A stretch of 39,623 bases of DNA, taken from the NCBI RefSeq assembly GCF_000171615.1, contig NZ_ABFU01000056.1, positions 1 to 39,623 on the forward strand, written 5' to 3'. The translations under genes and the position numbers were made by a program. The notes beneath the pieces were generated by a model. That model saw only the letters and a program-made list of their open reading frames with translations. It made no database searches and had not been told where the DNA came from. Below, in pieces: positions 1-9,013 of the stretch (its first letter is position 1; every line of letters begins with the position of its first letter). Source of the stretch: Bacillus coahuilensis m4-4. GTDB lineage: Bacteria > Bacillota > Bacilli > Bacillales > Bacillaceae_K.

Positions 1-7
1 TTCATGG

Positions 8-111
8 ATATTCTTAAGAAAAATACTAGATAAAGTGGATAGAGGTTTTATCTTTTATTGGTAAGAGGTAACCTGAATAGTAAATCGTAAGACAAGGTCC
101 TTGTCCCTCTG
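8..111. repeat. Long direct repeat, copy 1
   Basis: This stretch matches 10461-10563. The last 45 bases (67-111 and 10519-10563) look identical, and the upstream part is recognisably similar: both copies begin ATATTCTTAAGAAAA and share GATAAAGTGG. The two copies are in the same orientation about 10.45 kb apart and bracket the arsenic island. The 3' end contains the GACAAGGTCCTTGTCCCT motif that recurs through the first 16 kb. Confidence 0.8.
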
Positions 112-131
112 ATGATTCCTCTGATGGTTGA

Positions 132-152
132 CAAGAGAACCGTCCCCACGAT
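132..152. repeat. REP-like terminal fragment (AGAACCGTCCCCACG)
   Basis: AGAGAACCGTCCCCACG is the right-hand end of the GGGGACGGTTCT...AGAACCGTCCCC repeat seen more completely at 8523-8577 and 10384-10452. Only this end is visible here. From here to about 470 there is no convincing gene. Confidence 0.5.
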
Positions 153-471
153 TCTGTGTAATTTTATAATAAGGTGTGCAACTGCAGAGCAAAGAAAGGG
201 CTTTAGAAACAGTCTCAAGCCTTTTCTTATTCCTTCTTTCACTAACTTACATTTAATAAGTGATGATTAAAATGCCACTCTTTTTTATGGTATCACCACT
301 ACTTATTCCCCGATATAATTGTCTCCCTTTCGGTAACCACAACGAAGTTAAATACCTTCCATTAATCTAAGCGGCACTAAAAATATTAATAATGATAATG
401 TAAATCAATGACCATCCTTAAAAAGACAGAGATAAATAACAGTATTGTCAAAAAAATGACATAAATAAAAC

Positions 472-497
472 TATAAAACTAGAAAAGTAGTTTTATA
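472..497. promoter_or_regulatory. Palindromic operator upstream of the first ArsR-like gene
   Basis: TATAAAACTA and TAGTTTTATA are perfect 10-bp inverted arms separated by six bases. A TATAAT hexamer (494-499) overlaps the right arm. ArsR/SmtB repressors commonly bind AT-rich inverted repeats of this kind over their own promoters. The site lies about 30 bp before the start at 528, so autoregulation is the natural reading, though this is inferred. Confidence 0.65.
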
Positions 498-527
498 ATG
501 TAATTACAGAAGGAGGTATGAGTGTTA

Positions 528-897
528 ATGAAAACAACTTGGGAATTGAAGTCAAATAAAAGAAATTAATCAAATCCGCAAGAGGGCCGAGAAACAGCTT
601 CCGATAGTTACAGACAATGAAGAATTGGAGTATACTGCCTCTTTCTTTAAAGTGTTTGCGGATGAAACTCGACTGAAAATTATATCGTTGCTTTGGATAG
701 ATGATATGTGTATGTGTGAAATTGTTGAAGCGTTAAACGGAGCGAATTCTACCATTAGTCATCACTTGAAGATTATGGAAAAGGTTAAAGTCATTATTTC
801 CAATCGTGAAGGGAAGTTCACTATCTATAGTATAAACAAGGAAAAGATATCACCACTAATTTCCTATTTGAAACAGAGTGATAAAGCACTTTATTAA
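528..897 (+). CDS. ArsR/SmtB family metalloregulator (frame broken near its start)
   Basis: Winged-helix repressor of the ArsR/SmtB family, probably releasing DNA on binding As(III), Sb(III) or another soft metal. The DNA-binding part reads FADETRLKIISLL followed by the metal-site helix DMCMCEIVEAL. The CMC pair sits where ArsR proteins have CVC. The recognition helix is STISHHLKIM. An AGGAGG at 511-516 favours the ATG at 528. From there the frame runs only 13 codons unless one A is removed from the A4 run at 558-561; the repaired protein is about 122 residues. Without repair, an internal TTG at 625 would give 90 residues. It heads a unit with the permease and mini-thioredoxin downstream. A CadC-type regulator is possible, but I do not see the CadC N-terminal cysteine pair. 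Confidence 0.8.
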
Positions 898-919
898 AAT
901 ACAAATGTAATACTTGGAT

Positions 920-1935
920 ATGATCTTATTGGGTATCTTTGAATGGTTAAATGATCAGCTTCTTAAGATGGAGTGGTTGAGTAATCTCATTACCATACTT
1001 GTTGCAAATGTAATTGGTCTAGATGTAGATGAAAGAATCGGAGGAAGTATTCTATTTTTTTATCTATGATGTAATAAAAATATTTATTTTACTTTCTATT
1101 CTCATATTTTTTATTTCGTATATACAAAGCTTTTTCCCACCGGAGAAGAACAAAAAAAATACTTAGCAGATTTAAAGGGACTTCGGCGAATATAATGAGT
1201 GCTATATTGGGTACAGTTACGCCATTTTGTTCGTGTTCATCCATTCCTTTATTTATTGGTTTTACAAATGCAGGATTACCAATTGGAGTTACATTTTCAT
1301 TTTTAATTTCTTCACCTCTTGTAGATTTAGCATCTGTCATTTTACTTGCTAGTATTTTTAACTGGAAAATTGCAATTGCCTACGTTATTGTTGGGCTAGT
1401 ACTCGCTGTTATTGGCGGAACAATCATTAGTAAATTAAAACTGGAAAAGTATATAGAGACGTTTGTTTACAATAATAAAATGATTGAAGTTGAGCAGGAA
1501 GAATTAACTACACGTGACAGGGTTAATTATTCTAAAGATCAAGTAGTGGAAATCATAAAAAAAGTGTGGCTTTATATCCTAATCGGTGTTGGTATTGGTG
1601 CAGCAATTCATAATTGGGTGCCAGAATCAGTCATATCTACTGTGCTTGGTGAGGATAAATGGTATTCAGTACTTTTAGCAACAGTTGTTGGAGTGCCAAT
1701 GTATGCGGATATTTTTGGAACATTACCAATTGCAGAGGCATTAGTTACAAAAGGAGTTGGGATCGGCACTGCCCTTGCGTTTATGATGGCAGTTACAGCT
1801 TTGTCACTTCCTTCTATGATTTTGTTAAAAAAGGTTGTTAAGACGAAACTACTTTTTATCTTTGTAGGAATAGTAACCTTGGGAATATTGATTATAGGGT
1901 ACAGTTTTAATACTTTTGGTTATTTGTTGATGTAA
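920..1935 (+). CDS. COG0701-type permease, ArsP-like (two frame breaks)
   Basis: Integral membrane permease of the COG0701/DUF318 family, which includes the organoarsenical exporter ArsP and many uncharacterised members. The hallmark TPFCSCSSIPLF is present, followed by several hydrophobic segments and a charged loop near the middle. From the ATG at 920 the protein reads through after removing one T from the T7 run at 1055-1061 and one A from the A8 run at 1152-1159, giving about 337 residues. Unrepaired, only 246 residues from 1195 stay open. The match of residues on both sides of each break makes consensus error likely. It follows the ArsR-like gene by 22 bp and is followed by a small thioredoxin, a common trio. 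Substrate cannot be read from the sequence; trivalent organoarsenical export is a guess from context. Confidence 0.8.
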
Positions 1936-2017
1936 GTAAGATGCAACTTAAGCAGTTTAGTGCTTGTTGGCCTTTTCTAATGAATATATATAATGAGAAA
2001 AAAGGAGCGAATTAATT

Positions 2018-2252
2018 ATGGTTATTAAGATTTTAGGTTCGGGATGTAAAAAATGCATAATGTTGGCTGAAAATAACAAAAAAGGCTCTTGATGAATTAA
2101 GTAAGGATGCAGACGTTGTTAAAGTTACAGAGATGGAAGAGATAATGGCTTATGGCGTTATGTCAACTCCGGCATTAGTAGTTGACGAAAAGGTTGTTTC
2201 ATATGGGAAGGTTTTGAAACCAAAGGATATTGTAAAATTTCTTAATATATAG
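2018..2252 (+). CDS. Small thioredoxin-like redox protein (frame broken)
   Basis: A thioredoxin-fold protein of about 77 residues, of the small redox-active disulfide type often encoded beside COG0701 permeases. The active site is GSGCKKC near residue 10, and YGVMSTPALVVD is the usual cis-proline segment. An AAAGGAG lies 9 bases before the ATG. The frame breaks at the A6 run 2078-2083; removing one A restores ALDELSKDADVVKV and the rest to the TAG at 2250. It probably supplies or relays thiol reducing power for the neighbouring permease or for arsenical reduction. No direct evidence of partner is visible. Confidence 0.8.
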
Positions 2253-2388
2253 AAGGAACTTTTAAAAGAATAATATTAATTTGAAGGAAAACTGGCTAAA
2301 TTAACGGTACTTGATTAGGGTGCGCTTTAATAAGAGCCAGTTTATTTTTTGTTTACAAAACCTTAACAAAAGATTTCTTGAAATAAAT

Positions 2389-2424
2389 ATATAAGCAAAT
2401 TATTATATAAGTAAATAGTTATAT
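2389..2424. promoter_or_regulatory. ArsR operator region before arsR
   Basis: Two overlapping AT-rich inverted repeats, ATATAAGCAAATTATTATAT (2389-2408) and ATATAAGTAAATAGTTATAT (2405-2424), lie just upstream of arsR. The same ATATAAG half-site makes the palindrome before arsD at 4604-4625, so one ArsR could control both units. Confidence 0.7.
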
Positions 2425-2458
2425 GTTGTTATAGATAAAGGTGTTGGGGGTGAATTTT

Positions 2459-2803
2459 TTGCGAATTTCAAGAGTGGAAATAGAAAAGGTTGCCACGTTC
2501 TTAAAATTATTAGGTGATAAAACACGCTTAACTATGGTGAAAATTCTAGATTCCCACGATTGTTGTGTTTGTGAATTTGTAGAAATATTTAAAACTAGCC
2601 AGCCTGCTATTAGTCAACACGTAAGAAAGTTGAAAGACTTTGGAATAGTTCGAGAAACAAGAAGAGGACAATGGATTATCTACTCATTGAATAAAGATAG
2701 TGACTATTATCCACTAGTCCAAAACTTATTAAATCACATCCCTAGTCAAGATTATAAATTAAAAGAACTTGAGGAACAGGGTCTACGCATTTCGTGTGAA
2801 TAG
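2459..2803 (+). CDS. arsR: Arsenical resistance repressor ArsR
   Basis: ArsR/SmtB repressor of the arsBC unit, about 114 residues. It shows FLKLLGDKTRLTMVKIL, the metal-site helix DCCVCEFVEIF with the classic CVC As(III) site, and the recognition helix QPAISQHVRKLKDFG, then a wing ending in WIIYSLN. A GGGGGTG at 2446-2452 suits the TTG at 2459; a longer GTG start at 2441 is possible but poorly spaced. The stop overlaps the ribosome binding site of arsB. Unlike its neighbours the frame is intact. It likely represses itself and, through matching half-sites, the arsD unit. Confidence 0.9.
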   Translation: MRISRVEIEKVATFLKLLGDKTRLTMVKILDSHDCCVCEFVEIFKTSQPAISQHVRKLKDFGIVRETRRGQWIIYSLNKDSDYYPLVQNLLNHIPSQDYKLKELEEQGLRISCE

Positions 2804-2815
2804 GAGGTTAGTATT

Positions 2816-4114
2816 TTGACATCAGTAATTTTAGCATCAGTGATTTTCTTAACAACACTTATTTTAGTCATTTGGCAACCTAAAGGGTTGTCCATTGGCT
2901 GGTCTGCATGTGGGGGTGCGATTCTCGCATTAATTGTCGGAGTAGTTGATTTTAATGACGTATTAGATGTGACATCCATTGTATGGAATGCAACATTAGC
3001 ATTTATTGCAATTATCATCATATCTCTTATCTTGGATGAAATTGGTTTCTTTGAGTGGTCCGCACTACACATGGCGAGAGCTGCTAAAGGCAATGGGGTG
3101 CGAATGTTCGTTTACGTATCAATACTCGGAGCACTAGTAGCAGCATTTTTCGCAAATGATGGTGCAGCACTTATTTTAACGCCAATCGTATTAGCAATGG
3201 TTCGTAATCTAAATTTCAATGAAAAGATGGTGTTTCCATTCATTATCGCGAGTGGATTTATTGCGGATACAACATCCCTACCTCTTGTGGTAAGTAACTT
3301 AGTAAATATTGTATCGGCCGATTTTTTCGGAATTGGATTTGTAGAATTTGCTTCTAGGATGATTATTCCGAACTTCTTTTCATTAGCAGCAAGTATATTG
3401 GTTTTATATCTATTTTTCCGTAAGAGCATTCCAAAGAATTATGACATGTCTCAATTGAAAAAACCTGTGGAAGCTATCCGAGATGAAAAGATGTTCCGAT
3501 TATCTTGGATTGTATTAGGAATACTACTTATTGGGTACTTTGCAAGTGAATTTATAGGAATTCCTGTATCCATTATTGCAAGTATTGTAGCAATCTTCTT
3601 CTTATTCATGGCTAGAAGGAGTTCAGCTGTAAATACACGTACAGTGATTAAAGGAGCGCCATGGGCAATCGTTTTCTTCTCGATTGGTATGTATGTAGTT
3701 GTTTATGGTTTGAGAAACGAGGGACTTACTGATATATTAACCGACCTAATCCAAGTAACCGCTGACCAAGGTTTATTTGCGGCAACGGTTGGTATGGGAT
3801 TCATTGCAGCTATTCTATCTTCTATTATGAATAACATGCCGACAGTAATGATTGATGCTCTAGCGATAGCTGATACTGATACAACTGGAGTAATAAGAGA
3901 AGCACTTATTTATGCCAATGTTATTGGGTCAGACTTAGGGCCAAAAATCACTCCTATTGGTTCTCTTGCAACTTTGTTATGGTTACATGTTCTTTCGCAA
4001 AAAGGAGTTAAAATTTCATGGGGAACATATTTTAAAACAGGTATTGTGTTAACCATTCCAACACTGTTTATTACATTAGTTGGTTTATATATATGGTTGT
4101 TAATCATTCACTAA
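2816..4114 (+). CDS. arsB: Arsenite efflux pump ArsB
   Basis: Inner-membrane As(III)/Sb(III) transporter of the ArsB (ion transporter superfamily) type, 432 residues, close to the usual 430. Many hydrophobic segments are visible, with family signatures [32 protein letters not shown] and [14 protein letters not shown], and a conserved [19 protein letters not shown] near the C-terminus. The TTG start follows AGGAGG by 8 bases. With ArsA downstream it can work as an ATP-driven pump, and alone as a proton-coupled antiporter (family knowledge). It is not Acr3, which has a different sequence. The frame is intact. Confidence 0.95.
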   Translation: MTSVILASVIFLTTLILVIWQPKGLSIGWSACGGAILALIVGVVDFNDVLDVTSIVWNATLAFIAIIIISLILDEIGFFEWSALHMARAAKGNGVRMFVYVSILGALVAAFFANDGAALILTPIVLAMVRNLNFNEKMVFPFIIASGFIADTTSLPLVVSNLVNIVSADFFGIGFVEFASRMIIPNFFSLAASILVLYLFFRKSIPKNYDMSQLKKPVEAIRDEKMFRLSWIVLGILLIGYFASEFIGIPVSIIASIVAIFFLFMARRSSAVNTRTVIKGAPWAIVFFSIGMYVVVYGLRNEGLTDILTDLIQVTADQGLFAATVGMGFIAAILSSIMNNMPTVMIDALAIADTDTTGVIREALIYANVIGSDLGPKITPIGSLATLLWLHVLSQKGVKISWGTYFKTGIVLTIPTLFITLVGLYIWLLIIH

Positions 4115-4135
4115 TTAATAAAGGAGAAATAGATT

Positions 4136-4556
4136 ATGTCTAAAAAAACAATTTATTTTTTTATGTACAGGTAATTCTTGCAGAAGCCAAATGGCAGAAG
4201 GTTGGGCAAAGAAATATTTAAGTGATGAGTGGAATGTTCACAGTGCGGGCATTGAAGCACACGGATTAAACCCAAATGCAGTAAAAGCAATGAAAGAAGC
4301 GGGTGTAGATATTTCAAATCAAACATCCGATATTATTGATCCTGAAATTTTAAATAATGCTGATCTGGTGGTTACTTTATGTGGAGATGCAGCGGATAAA
4401 TGCCCTATCACACCACCACATGTAAAAAGAGAGCACTGGGGCTTTGATGATCCAGCAAAGGCTGAAGGAACAGAAGAAGAAAAATGGGCTTTCTTCCAAC
4501 GTGTTCGTGATGAAGTAGGCGACAGAATTAAGCGTTTTGCTGAAACAGGGGAATAA
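4136..4556 (+). CDS. arsC: Thioredoxin-coupled arsenate reductase ArsC (frame broken near start)
   Basis: Reduces arsenate to arsenite, belonging to the low-molecular-weight phosphatase-like class that uses thioredoxin. The nucleophile loop is [14 protein letters not shown] near residue 10, and the redox pair appears in [15 protein letters not shown], matching the Cys10/Cys82/Cys89 arrangement of the Bacillus enzyme. AAAGGAG precedes the ATG at 4136. One extra T in the T7 run at about 4154-4160 breaks the frame after nine codons; with it removed the protein is 139 residues, the standard length. If the break were real, the nucleophile cysteine would be lost and the gene dead. Its electron donor would be thioredoxin, tying it to the damaged reductase at 6819. 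Confidence 0.9.
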
Positions 4557-4603
4557 AAATTAATAGCCAAGGGATGACTTCTCTTGGTTTGCTTTTTATA
4601 CCA

Positions 4604-4625
4604 TATATAAGTGATTGCTTATATA
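4604..4625. promoter_or_regulatory. ArsR operator before arsD
   Basis: The arms TATATAAG and CTTATATA are perfect inverted repeats around six bases. The half-site equals that upstream of arsR (2389-2424). The palindrome lies about 25 bp before the arsD start and marks a separately controlled third unit. Confidence 0.7.
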
Positions 4626-4649
4626 ATTATTTACGTGGAGGTAATAGCA

Positions 4650-5016
4650 ATGAAAAAAGTTGAAATTTTTGATCCTGCAATGTGTTGTTCAACAGGGGTG
4701 TGTGGTCCGAGTGTAGATCCAGAATTGACGAGGATATCATCTGCAATTTTTTCATTAAGAAAAAAAAGGATTTAATATTAAAAGATACCAACTAACAACT
4801 GACCCTGATAAATTTGCAGAAAACGATGAGGTTAATCGTGTATTACATGAAAAGGGGCCAGAAGCTTTACCTGTAATTTTACTAGACGATCAAGTTGTAA
4901 GAGCTGGTAGTTATCCAACAAACGAAGAACTAGTTGAATGGTTTGATGTAAAGCCAGAAGAATTAAATGAAAAACCCAAGGTTCGCCTTTCCATTGATTT
5001 AAATTCACTGAACTAA
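4650..5016 (+). CDS. arsD: Arsenic metallochaperone ArsD (frame broken)
   Basis: ArsD carries As(III) to ArsA. The N-terminus reads MKKVEIFDPAMCCSTGVCG, giving the Cys12-Cys13-Cys18 arsenite site. The C-terminal half includes LPVILLDDQVVRAGSYPTNEEL. The frame breaks at the A8 run 4760-4767; removing one A restores GFNIKRYQLTTDPDKF and gives 121 residues, the normal size. GGAGG is placed 9 bases before the ATG. It sits 20 bp before arsA, as in known arsDA pairs. Confidence 0.9.
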
Positions 5017-5036
5017 GAAGAAAGGAGACGAAAGAA

Positions 5037-6805
5037 ATGTTTCAATCTTTCCATCCAAAGAATGTCGTAAATACTCCTTTCCTTTTTTAACGGGAAAAGG
5101 AGGAGTAGGAAAAACATCAACCGCTTGTGCAACAGCTGTAGCCCTAGCTGATAGTGGAAAAAAGGTATTGCTAATAAGTACAGATCCAGCTTCGAACCTA
5201 CAGGATGTGTTTGGTATAGAGTTAACGTACACACCAAAAGCAGTACCCCGTGTTGAAAATCTATATGCAAGTAACCTAAATCCAGAGGAATCAGCAAAAG
5301 CCTATCGTGAAAAAGTTGTTGGCCCATATCGTGGAAAACTACCTGACTCTGTGGTTGATACGATGGAAGAACAATTATCTGGGGCTTGTACAGTTGAGAT
5401 TGCTGCATTTGATGAATTTACGAGTTTGCTCACAAATCCTGAAATTGTTAATGAGTATGACCATATTATTTTTGATACGGCACCAACTGGTCATACGTTA
5501 AGACTTTTACAACTTCCAACTGCATGGAATGGGTTCTTAGAAGAAAGTACACATGGAGCGTCATGTTTAGGACCATTATCAGGGCTTTCTGATAAAAAGG
5601 ACCTTTATTCTAGAACAGTAGAGGTTCTTGCTAATTCAAGTATAACTACATTAATTTTAGTTGCAAGATCTGATGTTTCATCACTTTTAGAAGCTGACCG
5701 TGCATCAAAAGAACTGAAAGAAATTGGTATAAAAAATCAAACTCTTATAGTTAACGGTCTTCTCCAGAACCACCTTGAAGGCGATGAAGTCTCAACAGCA
5801 TTTTATCATCGACAAAGAGAGGCTTTAAAGAGGATACCAGAAAATTTAAAGCAGACCGTCATCTATTCATTACCATTTGTTTCTTATTCCTTAACAGGTG
5901 TTGAAAATCTAAGGCACCTATTTAAGCAATACTCAATCCCATTATCAGAGTTACCCTTTGAAGAAGAAACTGATAATCTTCCGAGATTAAATGAAGTAAT
6001 TAATGATTTCTCAACCCATAATACAAGGCTGATTTTTACAATGGGTAAGGGCGGAGTAGGCAAAACAACGGTAGCTTCCGCAATTGCGGTTGGTTTGGTT
6101 GAAAAAGGTCACCGAGTACACCTAACAACTACAGATCCAGCTGCTCACTTAAATTATCAGTTCCAAAGTGATCAAGTGAATCAAAATTTATCGATTAGTA
6201 GTATTAACCCAAAAGACGAGGTAGAGAAATATAAATCAGAAGTTTTAGGTAAGGCAAGTAATGATCTAGATGAGGAAGGACTAGCTTATTTAGAGGAAGA
6301 CCTAAATTCACCATGTACCGAGGAAATAGCTGTATTCAGAGCATTTGCAGAAGTCGTAGCTAAATCTGAAGATGAAATCGTTGTAATTGATACAGCACCA
6401 ACTGGACATACATTACTGTTGTTAGATGCTGCACAGTCTTATAGTAAAGAAATTGCAAGGTCAACAGGAGAGGTTCCTGACAGTGTCAAAAAGTTGCTTC
6501 CTCAAATTAGAAATCCAATAGAAACATCAGTTGTGATTGTCACACTTGCTGAAGCGACACCTGTTTTAGAAGCATCCCGATTACAAGATGATTTAAAAAG
6601 AGCAAGTATTAATCCGAAATGGTGGGTAATTAACCAAAGCCTATCTGCTACAAATACGAAAGACCCTGTATTAAGAGGGAAAGCTGTTGCGGAAAAAGAA
6701 TGGATTCATAAAGTGAATGAAAAACTAGCTGAAAAGTGTGCGATTATCCCTTGGTCACAAGAAGAAAAGGTTGGGTACGAGAAGATAAAGGATTATATTT
6801 ATTAA
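5037..6805 (+). CDS. arsA: Arsenite-stimulated ATPase ArsA (frame broken near start)
   Basis: Catalytic subunit of the ArsAB pump. It is a two-half ATPase: each half has a deviant Walker A (GKGGVGKTS at about residue 20 and GKGGVGKTT at about 340) and the ArsA signature DTAPTGHTL. Cysteines in GACTVEIAAF, GASCLGPLSG and SPCTEEIAVF correspond to the three metal-site cysteines of the plasmid enzyme. The start is taken at the ATG at 5037 after AAAGGAG. One T appears missing from the T6 run at 5083-5088; restoring it joins MFQSFHPKNVVNTPFLF to the first P-loop and gives about 589 residues. The remaining 545 residues are uninterrupted. It is flanked by arsD and the thioredoxin reductase gene. Confidence 0.93.
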
Positions 6806-6818
6806 TCGGGTGATAGAT

Positions 6819-7768
6819 ATGGAAAAGGTTATAATTTTAGGAACAGGTCCAGCAGGGCTAACAGCTGCAATTTATTTAGCATGAGCAAATATGAAACCTA
6901 TTGTCATTGAAGGAGATCAGCCGGGTGGGCAGTTGACATTAACAACTGAGGTTGAAAACTTCCCTGGTTTCATCGATGGAATTATGGGTCCCGAATTAAT
7001 GGATAATATGCGAAAGCAAGCAGAGCGTTTTGGAGCTCAATTTAAAAGAGGTTGGGTAACAAATGTAGATTTGTCTAAGAGACCTTGCCGCTTAGAAGTT
7101 AGTGGTTTATTTAGGTGATATCGAAACTGAATCACTTATAATTTCAACCGGAGCTTCCGCGAAAATTTTGAATATACCATGAGAAAAAGAAAACATAGGC
7201 CGGGGTGTTAGTACCTGTGCAACGTGTGACGGATTCTTCTTCAGAGGTGAAAAAGTTATAATCATTGGTGGAGGAGATTCTGCTATGGAGGAAGCAAACT
7301 TTTTAACTAAGTTTGCGAGTGAAGTGGTTATTGTTCATAGAAGAAACGAACTTCGCGCTTCTAAAATCAAGCAAGATCGTGCTAGAGATAATTCAAAAAT
7401 TTCTTGGGAACTAAATAAGACGCCACTAGAAGTGATGGCAGGAGAAAATGGAGTTACTGGGTTAAAAGTAAAAGATAATGATTCGAATGAAGAAAAAGTC
7501 ATACAAACGGATGGTATTTTTGTTTCCATTGGCCATAGACCAAATACATCATTTTTGAACGGTCAAATAAACACAGACTAAACGGGCTATAGCAATGTCA
7601 TACCGGGTACGACTGAAACAAATGTCCCAGGAGTTTTCGCATGTGGTGATGTGCAAGACAAAAAATCGTCAAGCAATTACGGCTGCAGGAACTGGATGTA
7701 TTGCTGCATTAGATGCAGAAAGATACATTGAAGGAAGTGCAGTACATGACTGGAGCAAATCATTGTAG
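6819..7768 (+). pseudogene. Thioredoxin reductase of the ars operon, inactivated
   Basis: FAD/NADPH thioredoxin reductase of about 315 residues; such genes in ars operons are sometimes called arsT. Recognisable parts are GTGPAGLTAAIYLA (FAD), [18 protein letters not shown], the active site CATCDG, the NADPH loop GGGDSAMEEANFL, VHRRNELRASK, and the C-terminal GVFACGDVQDK. It is broken by TGA at 6882-6884, a tandem TTTA duplication at 7106-7113, TGA at 7180-7182 (where Gly is expected in IPGEKE), TAA at 7579-7581 and a one-base shift at the A6 run around 7661-7665. Three stops and a 4-bp duplication are not homopolymer errors, so this looks like a true pseudogene. It may have decayed because the chromosomal trxB can serve ArsC. 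Confidence 0.88.
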
Positions 7769-7783
7769 TAGGAGGAAAGAAAA

Positions 7784-8212
7784 ATGACAACAGAGAATTA
7801 TCATGAACTATTTAAAAATCGTATTTATATTGGTGGAGCAGACGATGTAACAGACTTACTTGAAAATGAAAAAGTAGATATTGTTTTTGATTTGAGAGCA
7901 GAGGCACCTACAGAAGCAGTCAGCTATAATCGCGTGCACAGTCCAATCGTTGATGATGCAGCGGACCAGGATGAATCGGTTAAGAAATCTATTGAACAAG
8001 TAGTTAAGGCGTATAATGAAGGAAATAATATTTATTTTCATTGCCAAGGCGGTAGTAATCGCACAGGAACAGTTGCTATAGGAACATTATTAAGCCTAGG
8101 TAAAGCTGATACAATAGAAGAAGCAGAAAAAACAGCTCAAACAGCAAGACCAAAGATTAATGTGAAACCTGAAATGAAGGAAGTCTTGAAAAGGATCTTT
8201 CCAAACGCCTAA
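7784..8212 (+). CDS. Dual-specificity/tyrosine phosphatase-like protein in the ars operon
   Basis: A small cysteine phosphatase-fold protein of 142 residues. The P-loop HCQGGSNRTG (H86, C87, R93) matches the HCX5R signature of protein tyrosine and dual-specificity phosphatases, and a possible general acid lies in PIVDDAADQ (D57-D58). The start has a GGAGG 9 bases upstream. It follows the trxB remnant by 15 bp and precedes the HesB-like gene by about 20 bp, so it belongs to the arsDA unit. Its role is unknown: it could act on a phosphorylated or arsenylated metabolite, or, like ArsC, use the P-loop to bind an oxyanion. The frame is intact although upstream genes are broken. Confidence 0.8.
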   Translation: MTTENYHELFKNRIYIGGADDVTDLLENEKVDIVFDLRAEAPTEAVSYNRVHSPIVDDAADQDESVKKSIEQVVKAYNEGNNIYFHCQGGSNRTGTVAIGTLLSLGKADTIEEAEKTAQTARPKINVKPEMKEVLKRIFPNA

Positions 8213-8232
8213 TATAAATGGAGGAGAGACAA

Positions 8233-8508
8233 GTGAAAATTACAGATGGAGCTAAACAACTTTTAGAAAGCTTCTTAAATGAAAAAGGAGCAGAGGGAAT
8301 TCGCCTTTCATCGATTGAAGGTTGTTGCGGCCCGCAATTCTCAATTTCTTTAGATGCACCTGAGGAATCCGATACTGTTGAAACCATTAATGGAATCAGA
8401 GTGGCGATCGATTCTCAAATTACCGGTACTGAAGAATTAACTTTAGACAAAGAAGAAAATCAAGAAGGTGCAGGATTGGTTCTTTTAGGAGCTAGTAGCT
8501 GTTGTTAA
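8233..8508 (+). CDS. HesB/IscA-like small protein with two CC pairs
   Basis: A 91-residue protein resembling HesB/IscA-type iron-sulfur carriers (ITDGAKQLLESFL at the start, GIRLSS in the first strand). It has a CC pair in EGCCGPQFSISL (residues 31-32) and a terminal SSCC (90-91), rather than the canonical IscA Cys and CGC. An apparent ATG at 8218 lies within the ribosome binding region ATGGAGGAG; the GTG at 8233 is a better start. It is the last gene of the arsDA unit. The paired vicinal cysteines could bind As(III) or a cluster; that is inference. Confidence 0.7.
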   Translation: MKITDGAKQLLESFLNEKGAEGIRLSSIEGCCGPQFSISLDAPEESDTVETINGIRVAIDSQITGTEELTLDKEENQEGAGLVLLGASSCC

Positions 8509-8522
8509 TATAAAGGGAATCA

Positions 8523-8577
8523 AGGGGACGGTTCTAGCGATGCTATTTTAAGAATATTGAGCTTTAGAATTGTCCCC
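8523..8577. repeat. REP-like inverted repeat element
   Basis: Begins GGGGACGGTTCTAGCGATGC and ends TAGAATTGTCCCC, which are imperfect inverted ends (11 of 13). The internal ATTTTAAGAATATTG also appears in the copy at 10384-10452 and in part near 9179. It resembles the palindromic REP elements mobilised by IS200-like (Y1) transposases, but no transposase is present in this window. Confidence 0.6.
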
Positions 8578-8754
8578 ACTATTCCCGACAATTAATTATG
8601 TCTTGTTTAATTTTCAAAATTAATAAATTAGAAGCAAAGTAATAGCAAATAGAAACTTGCCTAATCTTTATAAATTTGAAATAATTGGTATGATTCGGAT
8701 AAATAAAAAAAAGTTAAAGTAGGATAGAACATTTTTTAGAAGGGATTGGTAATA

Positions 8755-8907
8755 GTGAACGTTATTCAGCCAATAAAGCCTTCAGATAATGAATATAGGG
8801 TCATACCAGTCAAGAATTATGTTGTGTTCTATGTTGCTAAATAACATGTTAGTGAGGTTAATAGGGTTATATATGGCAAGATAAATTTGACCAAGTTAAT
8901 CAAGTGA
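8755..8907 (+). pseudogene. Remnant of a RelE/ParE-type toxin
   Basis: A GTG frame gives KPSDNEYRVIPVKNYVVFYVAK and then a TAA at 8842-8844. The same frame continues HVSEVNRVIYGKINLTKLIK to a TGA. YRVIPVKNYVVFYVV...VRVIYGKR is the typical C-terminal core of ParE/RelE toxins. The N-terminal half and any antitoxin gene are missing. Judged dead: truncated plus an internal stop. Confidence 0.65.
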
Positions 8908-9013
8908 TTTAATAAGTATCACCAAATAACTTAACCTCCTCATGATAGAGAACTAAGCGAATGGAACAATCTGGTAACTTTAGAGGAGCATGATAGGAAA
9001 AGAGATTTTGTTA

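Noticed and set aside
48..242. Minus-strand 64-residue frame at the left edge
   Set aside because: It runs through the repeated DNA and a REP-like end, has no ribosome binding site and no recognisable motif.
2752..3429. Minus-strand frames opposite arsB
   Set aside because: Shadows of a hydrophobic membrane protein gene.
6819..7768. UGA/UAA recoding (selenocysteine or alternative code) in the thioredoxin reductase
   Set aside because: The stops replace Arg-, Gly- and Glu-like positions, include TAA as well as TGA, and are joined by a 4-bp duplication and a frameshift. The active site is an ordinary CATC. Decay explains all of it.
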